Assembly (NCBI GenBank): GCA_943735955.1
Contig: OX030959.1
Location: 2,777,772 to 2,841,771, forward strand
Origin: Piscicola geometra
Taxonomy: Eukaryota > Annelida > Clitellata > Hirudinida > Piscicolidae
Length of the DNA stretch: 64,000 nt
Reading direction: 5' to 3'
Position 1 is the stretch's first letter, and each line of letters opens with the position of its first letter. Below, in pieces: positions 55,397 through 64,000 of this stretch. The notes beneath the pieces were generated by a model, which saw only the letters and a list, made by a program, of their open reading frames with translations, had not been told where the DNA came from and did no database searches. Made by a program: the position numbers and the translations under genes.

Positions 55397-58300
55397 GCTT
55401 CAGTGGTTGTTGCTCACTTGGCAGGAGTAAGGAGATAAGGTGTGACTTTTATGGTGTTTTAATAGCCGTTTCAATGCCACCATTGCTACTAGCACTAGCG
55501 CTACCACTTGTGCCCGTCTATTGATAAGACTGCCAGTACTACTTCTACAATATGACTGGAACTGTCATTATTACTAGTAATTCTTTAAATACTGTGGAAA
55601 TCTGAAATGATTTAGAATGATTGAATGGGTAAATTATATGATTTTTGAAACTTGAAGTAGCTTACTTTTTTATTGATATCGTAAGTTAGTAAGGGTAGAT
55701 ATATGGCTAACGTTGAGTCTTCCAGCCTCATCAATGCACTGAATATTTGTTTATTACATTCATTCTAAAAAATTTGATTTAGAAAAAATGTTTAGTTTTT
55801 TTAATGTTAGAAAAGTATCGTTCAAGAAAAACAATTTAATTTTTTCAGAATTATCTATGTTTCAAAAAATCAGAATAAGGTTGTATGGATGTCATAAAAA
55901 ATTTTGAGTGCAAAATCCAAGCAATTTTCAACTTTAAAACATTCTAGGTAGATTAGTGGGAAGGTTTAAGCGTGGTTGTTTTAGGAGGATAGGTGCTGGT
56001 AATGGAAACGGATTAACATTGGACAGTATCTTGTAGCTGTGCACTTTATTACTGCGTTTATGAAATATTTATTCGTCTTTTATGGCTCTGCTACACAGAA
56101 AGAGAACACGACATAGCGTGGTGTGGGAGTTGTAGTCGTTTGGTGACTTGAGGCTGCGAGACTCAACGTCCCAATTAAAGGATCCGTGTTTTGTTCCTTG
56201 TCTTTAAAAGCCTTTTCTTATCTTTCTGACTCAAGCCATAAAGACTTGTTATTTTTATGTCTTGCTGTGAAAGTGCCCACAAAAAGACACTTTTTGGCTT
56301 GGAAGTTGTAGGAAAATGCGATCCTTAATTGATAACATTCGTCATGAACGACTTTTTCATTATGCGTATCTGCCATCTTATTTTCTAAAATTGTCTCCCG
56401 CTGTCCTGGGTGTAGTTAGAATGAAACACTGTCATTCATTGAAGCAATTGACTTTTTAATAGACAAAGTAGTTTGAGAATATATTAGCCTGGAAAGCTTT
56501 GCAGTCTTAATGCTTGGAAGCTTCAGAGCAAAAGACAATTATGAATTTTTTTTCCAAGGATGAGAAATTTGAAATATATAAATATAAAACTCTACCATTT
56601 GCCTTTATATCTGGTTGCTGAAAATGTTTAAATAAAAGTGAACAATTGTACTTAAATGTAAAATTAAACTTCAAATCTCCGCAAAAAGAGCAAACACCCA
56701 ATGCAAAAAGACAACCTATATAAATATGTTTATATATATAAAACCGAAAAAAGATCAATTTCCTAGCAAAAGCCAGCAAAGAAGGGCGACAGACGCACTT
56801 GAAGAACAAACGCTGGTGTAGCGATGGCGCCGCTAGAAAACAACAGACCTCTCAAAGGCTCTTGCAGCATTCATTAAAGGCTCTTGTTCTTACGTCCTTG
56901 TGTCAAATTGCTTTTTGCTGACTCCTCTCGTAGGCTCCTCGACGCTGTTAGGGCTTCATACATGAAGTTGTCTCGATTAGTTTTCGATCTCTTTTTTAGT
57001 TAGGCTTTTTAATTATTTTTGCAAAAAACCGTTCATGGAAATTAGAATATACAGTATGTGAAAATTGTTGGGAAAAAGTGGACATTTCGTAGAAAATAAT
57101 TTTTTATTAAATTAATTCATGATGATTTGTTACTCCCGCCCATAAAAGCCTTTTAATGAAGAATTTTTTGCTTTTCAACTCACAACTTCTGGTTTTCTCA
57201 ATATAAGATTTAACCCGTTTAATGGATTTTTTTATTGCTTTCCTGTGTTAGCTTCTAATCTTTGCCTGGATTTGACTGCTGTTTTTTTACAAAAATTAGT
57301 TTTTTTAAATCATTTAAAAACCTTTTACTAATTTTGCAAAGTCTCAAAATGTTCTTTTTACAAATTAAAAAAATTCTGTAAAAAAAAATTAAATTAAATT
57401 TTTCAAATCGAATTTAAAAAAATGTCATAGTGTGTAAAATGAAAAGCAAGAATAAATAGTTGAGAAGATAAGGAGGAGTGTTCATGATGGACGGATGAAG
57501 AGATAGTTGGTGAATGAGTGATTCCGCTGATAAAACGACCTAGTTTCTACCTTTACCATACTCCATTTACCCTTCATCAATTGTCGCTTTATCTACATGA
57601 CCATGCATTCGTCCAGCTGGTCTCGTCTGACCAGTGTGGGAATGCCTTTGCCGATCTTGAAAATTGAAGTTTCTTAATGGTAAAAAAAAAACATATTCTC
57701 ACTACACAAAAAAGGGGTTTGCAAGTTTGAGTGTTCATTCCATTGAATAATTGTGATTTTGAAAACACGGCCACGGTGATGTTTAGCCGAAGAAAAATGG
57801 TTTTTCGGATTGAGAAGATGACCATTAAAACAGTAAAGAAACTTTTAACATAAAAAATAAAATTTAAAAACTGAAAAATGATTAAAATGTGTCTTTTAAG
57901 TGCTGATAAACTACGTTTGCTCGAGGTTACTGGTCGTTAAAAGACCACTCACGACTGTTAGTCTTTCCTGCTCTCCCTCATTAATTCTTCTCATCATTTC
58001 TCCAATAATTTTTATCGACAAACTTTTTTTTGTGGTTTTCATAAGCAGCTGCGTATAATCGCTGCAGTTTTCACGCTGAAACATAATTCCCTGTTTGCTC
58101 TTTCCTTCCAATATCCTTCCACTCTTTCATTATTCCATCATCCTCTTCCACCCCAATCACACTCACCTTCCAATAAATTTTCAATCATCCACACACGCCA
58201 ACTTTTCAGCCTCACTGAAGCTCATACCACCCTCCTTCAAGACACTTGGAGCGCTTGTTAACTCGAACACATCATGTTTTTGCATGCACTTTCGTGCACA

Positions 58301-61300
58301 TAATTAAAGAGGGCGATATCTCGCAAACGATTGCTCCTCAGGCAAATGATATGAGCTTGATTTAAATAATTGAGAAGCATAGACAGGTCTAATTCATTTT
58401 TATTGTGTGGACATCCTCGCGAAGCAGGTTGGAGTTGTATCGGGATTCAATATTAATTAAATTATAGTTGTATTGTATTGTATTTTGAGTTATCAGACCT
58501 GACTAAGGAATTTATTCATCGAGGCAGGCGTATCGATGCGTTCAAATTTCTCTTGCTAGTTTCACAAAGATGCGTTCTCAACATGTTTCAGGGATATTTT
58601 ATATGGGAGGATAAATAAGAGATGTGTTTTAAAATAAAGTTTGAGAGTTTTTTAGTGTTTTGGAAACACAATCTGAAGTTGACTGTTAGTTGTGTGAAGG
58701 TGCGTAAATGAAAAATTCATTTAACGACTGGAATGCCGTTTGCATGGCTTGAAATTACCTTTTTCAGCGTTTGCCGAAACAATAATTTCATCGCACATCG
58801 TTCACTTTTACTTGAAAATATTTTGTGAAAATAAACAAAATTTATTGCCTTTCTTTCAATATAACTGTTATTGTTTTTTTTAAGAAAGTCATAAATTAGG
58901 GTTGGATTTGAAAATAATATGAGATAAAAATTTGTCATCGTTGAAAGATTAAAGGCAAGCAAGAAGTACAAGGCTGATGAGAGATTTTGCAAGAAAAGGC
59001 TTAAGAAGCTTGATAAAATGCGATTCTCAAGCTTAAAAACTTAAAATAATGGAATAAAATAATTTTAATAATAAATAAGTTATTTAATTAAAATAGAAAA
59101 GATAATCTAAAGTTTTTTAACGTTTTGATTGAAAGGCTGAAATACGAGAAGATATGGTAAAGTTCAAGGAATTGAAGAAAAGGAATGCTTTGCCTCTTCA
59201 CTTCATAAAAGAGCATTAAAAATTTTTTTTCAGATTAGATTATCAAATATTTTGATATTTGAGTTTCTCTAGCCGCTGAAAAAATTCCAGGATTGAAATT
59301 CTATTTGAATATGAAGGAAAGTTTTAATTAAATGCAAAATTAGGTGGTGGGTTTTGTGGAGAAAGCTTTTCAATGGTCTGACGTCCAATCAAGTGCATTG
59401 CATAATGCCTCGTTATGGGTCTTGCTACCACGAGTGAAAAACAACATTTCATTCGTGCTTTGTGTTGTTTTTTTGCGTGAATCATGATCACCATCTTACT
59501 TCCACTAGTTCTTCAACACCATTTCCACCTCTCTTTCTCTACAACCACTTTTTAACAGCACAAACCTTTCTTCTATGTATTTTCTAACGACACCATTACC
59601 CTATCATCAGTAAAAACATTCAAAATATCATCACCACAATTACTAAAAGTATCTTTTTCATCTGACTCTCTTTCTTGCCAACTCTACTACCATTTTTACC
59701 ATCATTTTTCCCACCTTCTCCGCCACCATTATCATTTCCACAATTTCCAGAAAGCCTTTCTTTAACACCCATCTTCCGCACTAAAACATCTGGACACCTG
59801 CAGAAGCTTCTAGAGACAGTAATCGGGCAAGACGTGGTAATAAATAGTGAATAATTATAAATAAACCACAAACAGCCTCAATAACAGTAAATAAAAAGTG
59901 TTTTCAAAAATCATAAAAATAAGCATTAGCAAATGGTGTTTTCGTCTTAGAGATGTGTTTTTTGAGTCCCACGTTGAGAAAGCTTGGCCTAGATTTTACA
60001 ACAACCAAAAGTTATTACAATAAAAATCAATTACAACAATAAAAATATTATTTAAATAATTAACAGTACTCTATATTCATAAAGTTTCAGCTCTTGAGTG
60101 ACAATTTTAAAAAGTGGCAATTAGAAAAAGTGACACTTTAAACAAACAAAAAATTTGTTTTGCCACAGCATTAACACAATAAAAAGATGAAATATCAAAA
60201 AAACAACAAAAACGCTAAAAACAAAACTCACAAAGGCAAAAGAATGTAAGCAGGAGGTCAATTTGAAAGTTACATCTCCACAACGACCAACATAAGATTG
60301 ACTTTCCGATCGGCCTAACCCAACTACCACTACGTCACCGTTATTATTATTATTTCTTTTGTAACTATCTCTATTGTTGGTCTTATTATAATCACAATAT
60401 TTAGTTTTTATGTCATCTTTTGTTTCGTTGCTTTCCTTCACCACCTTGTAACTCCCAATCATATCGCAAGTGAAGCCACTATTCTGCTTCATCTAGCATC
60501 TCTTTAAAATTTTTATCATTTTTATTATTTTTTAAAAATATTTTCTTTTCTCTTTATAATGGTTTTTATGCATGTTAATATGATTGTTCTTGTTGCGGTT
60601 AGTGCCAGTATATAACCATTAAGATCATCAGCAATCGTTAGTACGTTATTTTTATCATCACCAAACTTATTTTTTCTTTTTCTTTTTTTCCAATTTATTA
60701 ACTCCAGTTTTTTCTTGCTATATTGTTCCATTTTATGTAAATAAGTGAAGTAATTTTAGTCCGAAATGAACAAAACGATTTATTTGATAAAATTTCTAAA
60801 TTAATTTTCAAAATTCTGTTTTAAAATGTGTTTTTTAACATTTTGTTTTTGAAATAAAATATAGAAGTCATCTCAAAAAACACTTTAGTAATTTATTTGT
60901 TTAATAACCTCAATTTAAACATAATTTAACCAAAACACCGTTATAAAGTATGTGTCAACAACAAATAAAAACACCCATATTTTCTCATTAGATAAACTAT
61001 ATTTTAAATTTTTCTGTAATGTTTTTCTGTTTTATTTATGATGTCACACAAAAAACTATGAATTTTTTTTAAGTTGAACAAAGTCTGTTGATGTAACTTT
61101 TGCTGTTCGTGTCCTACACTGACCTGGCTGAAGAGAAAAGCTTCAAGAGTATTCAAAATTATGATTATATTTTTAAAGCCTTTACTTCTTAGATTGAGTT
61201 TTAAGAAAGTTTATATTTTTGAAAACGTCTCATTTTGAGTTATTCACGCAAAAATATAATTTTGCAAGCTTTGTAAACAATTTACATAGTAAATTCTTCA

Positions 61301-64000
61301 CAATAATTTGAAAATTCTTCACATTTTTACCTTTCACGTTTTTACTTCAAAAAGGCATTACACACACATACATTCTAAAATATCTGAACACACACAAACA
61401 CACAAAAATACACCCATACATACAAACACAATATACAACAAACACACACACACATTCATAGATCCATATGAGTAAACACTTTCATATGGTTGTATATGCA
61501 ATGCATAGATGGGAGCGTGTGCATGTGTGTATGTGTGGGTGCGTGTGTGAGCGTTAGTGTGTGTGGGATAGCATAAAAGAAGGAGGCTGAAAGCGCGTGG
61601 GTTCGAAGCTGGAGAAAAAATGTTTAAGTGGTCTCCCTTTTGTTTGGGTAAAAAATTAAAAATTTTAGAATTTTCAAGTTTAAAGTTTTTCCTCAAAAAC
61701 TAATTTACTGAGTTTTGAAGAAAGTGAAAAACTTCCGTCGACTAAAGAAGTTCAATTCTAAAATTACAAGCAGAAGTTTTTTGCGTTGCTGAGAGAAATT
61801 AATTGTGTGAAATATTCAACGTTTTTCCGACGCTGTTTCTAGGAATGAGAAAATAAGAATGTCTTGAAAAAGTATTTAATAGTTTTTAAGAAATGTCTTC
61901 GTGAACGTTTACAAGTTTCTGTTCTCAAAAGGTTTGTTAACTTTCTATTTTCAAATTTAATCTTTATATATATTATATAAATCGTGAAATTATCATTATA
62001 TACAACTCTTACAGATTTAAAATGTATTTTACATTTTTTCATTCAAAAAATTTATTTAAAAGAAATAAAATTAGTTTCTCTTTTTATTTTCTTAATTAAA
62101 GAACTCAAAATTTAAAAACTATTTTCTATTTGTTGTCATGGCATTGAAATTGCAAACTATTTTTTAAATAGATAAATAATCTACTACTCTTGCTGATAAA
62201 AACGTGTAAGAAGCGTATCCGTGCGAGTTTGAGCGAGAATTAAAAAGCAGGATGAAGCTTAATCTATCTTCAGCCACTCATTGCCAGCTAATTCGGGAAT
62301 ACAAGGTTTGATCGATAAGCCCTGCAGGCTCCATGCATCACACAACTCAACGCTTTTGTTAATTTTTCTTTCCATTTTTTTATTTTGCTAAAGTTTATTT
62401 TTTTTATAATTGCACTTTTTGCAATCTGTAAGTCACTTCAATTTGCTGAACTCTCAAAGTAGAAAATTAATTTCATTAAAATTCTTCTTTTCAATTTTAG
62501 ATACTTAATTTTTACTTTTTTGATTTTTAAATTAGTATTTCAAACTGTAGAATTTTTATTTTAAAAAAACTATGATTGTGACGTCGGTTAATCTTACGCA
62601 CACGAACGAACTCTTGCTGATGTTTATCTAACACCCCCAGAAAGTACGCTATAAAGCATTGCAGTCATGCCTAATACCTGTGATAGCACCTCATCGCAGC
62701 ACTCTCTTACTCAAACTTCAGGCGGCAAGTGAAGCCAAAAGAGGTCATAAGAACGGGGACTGTTCAGAGAGGAAGATAGTGTTTATGCTTCAGATCTGAT
62801 TTATTTACGGTATAAGGAATACGCTTTTGGTTGAAAAATGGATGATGATGGTGTGAGAAAGAAGATGGCAATAATGATGCAGATTTAGGTCCATAAGTAT
62901 AAAAAACGTTTTTAGAATTTTGAAAGCTCAATAATCGTAATGCCTTTTATTCCTGTAATTTCACTTCCTGTCTGTCACAAGTTTTATGGCATCTGAAGTA
63001 GTGCCGCAACTCCAAATTTGATCAAACTTTCCTGACCATGAAACCCTAATAAATTGAGATTCACGAAAGAAATGTGTCTAAATTTAATTCAAAAGATTGT
63101 CCCACATCTTTCTTCAAATTTAGTTTTTTCACGAAGAAACTGAAGAATGCTTTACTGCATGATTAGTGGTGCATTGACTGAGATGGTAGAGTTCAGCGTG
63201 TTGATAATTAGGTTATAATGGACTGATAGGCATGGTCGGAATCACCGAGATGCCGTCTGAACTTTTCGTGCTGCCTCTATTTATAAGCTTCCACGCTGTT
63301 TCCCAATTATTTACAACCACCTATTGTCCTTTAAACAATAATCTATCGAATGATTTAAGAGGCCCTTTGCAAAATTAGAAAATACAAATTTCAAAATAAA
63401 AAATATTACGAAACGAAGGAACACAACCACGGAAATAATCAACATCAATACAAACCTCCGAAAAACAAAATTTGTCAGTTTAAGAAATTCCAATTTTGTC
63501 CTTTGTTAATTTTCAAAATATACACCGGCTGGAGAATTTACGAGCCCGAAGCTAGCAATAATGTAGCCAACCATTTTAAACTTCAATTTTCCAGTTCTGT
63601 CTTATTTATGTCTCAACCTCCTCAACTGCATATGTCTCACCTGACTCGCATAATCACCTCTCTAACACCCTATTCCATCTCTACAGAACCAGGCTTTTAT
63701 CCAATATAACAAATTCAAGTATTTCCATCAACACGATGTATTAGTTGTTCTTTTCTCTGCCACGGAAAAACCCTTAGGAAAACAATGACGCCTTTAAAAA
63801 GCATCCACATCCAAATTATTTTTTTCAAGTCTGAGAAGCCTTTTGTGTTTTTTAAAATGAAAAAATACATGTTTTTCATTAAATTACAAAATAATAAAGT
63901 CATGTAAATTTTTATAACGGAAGGGAAAATGTTTTTTTAAATATACTTTCGAAGCATTTATAAATTAAATGGTGCTCCATTTTATTTCAAAACGAAATAA
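55397..64000. other. No gene recognised; AT-rich flank to window end
   Basis: AT-rich DNA with a CA-rich patch near 61360-61470 and moderately less AT-rich blocks near 56090-56320, 62200-62340 and 62620-62790. No domain, splice-consistent exon chain, tRNA or transposon ends were recognised. Confidence 0.45.

Overview
This is AT-rich eukaryotic DNA with long introns, many microsatellites and two recognisable animal genes facing each other tail to tail. No bacterial features were seen. The gene content (a Spalt/SALL zinc-finger factor and a mitochondrial AGXT2-type aminotransferase) points to a non-vertebrate bilaterian animal. A lophotrochozoan-type invertebrate is my guess; the sequence does not settle the phylum.

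Left half (286-31445, + strand): a Spalt/SALL gene that I assembled by hand from five exons at 286-865, 15328-17304, 26598-26966, 28504-29387 and 29478-31445. All four junctions have GT/AG ends and matching phases. The joined reading frame is 5778 nt (1925 codons plus stop). It starts with a SALL-like RRKQxKP repressor motif. A Thr/Ser/Asn-rich region, a glutamine-rich SALL self-association-type helix with polyQ and acidic runs, and an Asn/Asp/Gly-rich exon follow. Seven C2H2 fingers come last, arranged 3+2+2. The C2HC finger and first C2H2 pair of vertebrate SALL proteins were not found. Introns 1 (14.5 kb) and 2 (9.3 kb) hold simple repeats, two tRNA-like SINE relics and a few less AT-rich blocks that could be enhancers.

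Middle (33159-40854, - strand): eleven exons of alanine-glyoxylate aminotransferase 2. From the conserved MPDC start the frame encodes 463 residues, including the PLP lysine and the DEVQTG signature. The exon with the true start and the rest of the mitochondrial presequence was not found. About 1.7 kb of AT-rich 3' flank separates the two convergent genes.

Right third (40855-64000): no gene I can support. It is dominated by simple DNA, including an uninterrupted (GGTA) tract of 473 copies (48063-49954), a (AC) tract of about 163 copies followed by an alternating higher-order CA/CAAA repeat (45385-45927), and several GAT/ATC tracts.

The two genes are not functionally linked in any obvious way: one is a nuclear developmental repressor, the other a mitochondrial metabolic enzyme. 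I saw no sign of a new multi-gene system. The most interesting points are the reduced Spalt finger set, an ATG-less repeat-derived exon, a stop codon that sits inside a consensus splice donor, the hairpin-rich SINE, and the giant perfect GGTA tract.
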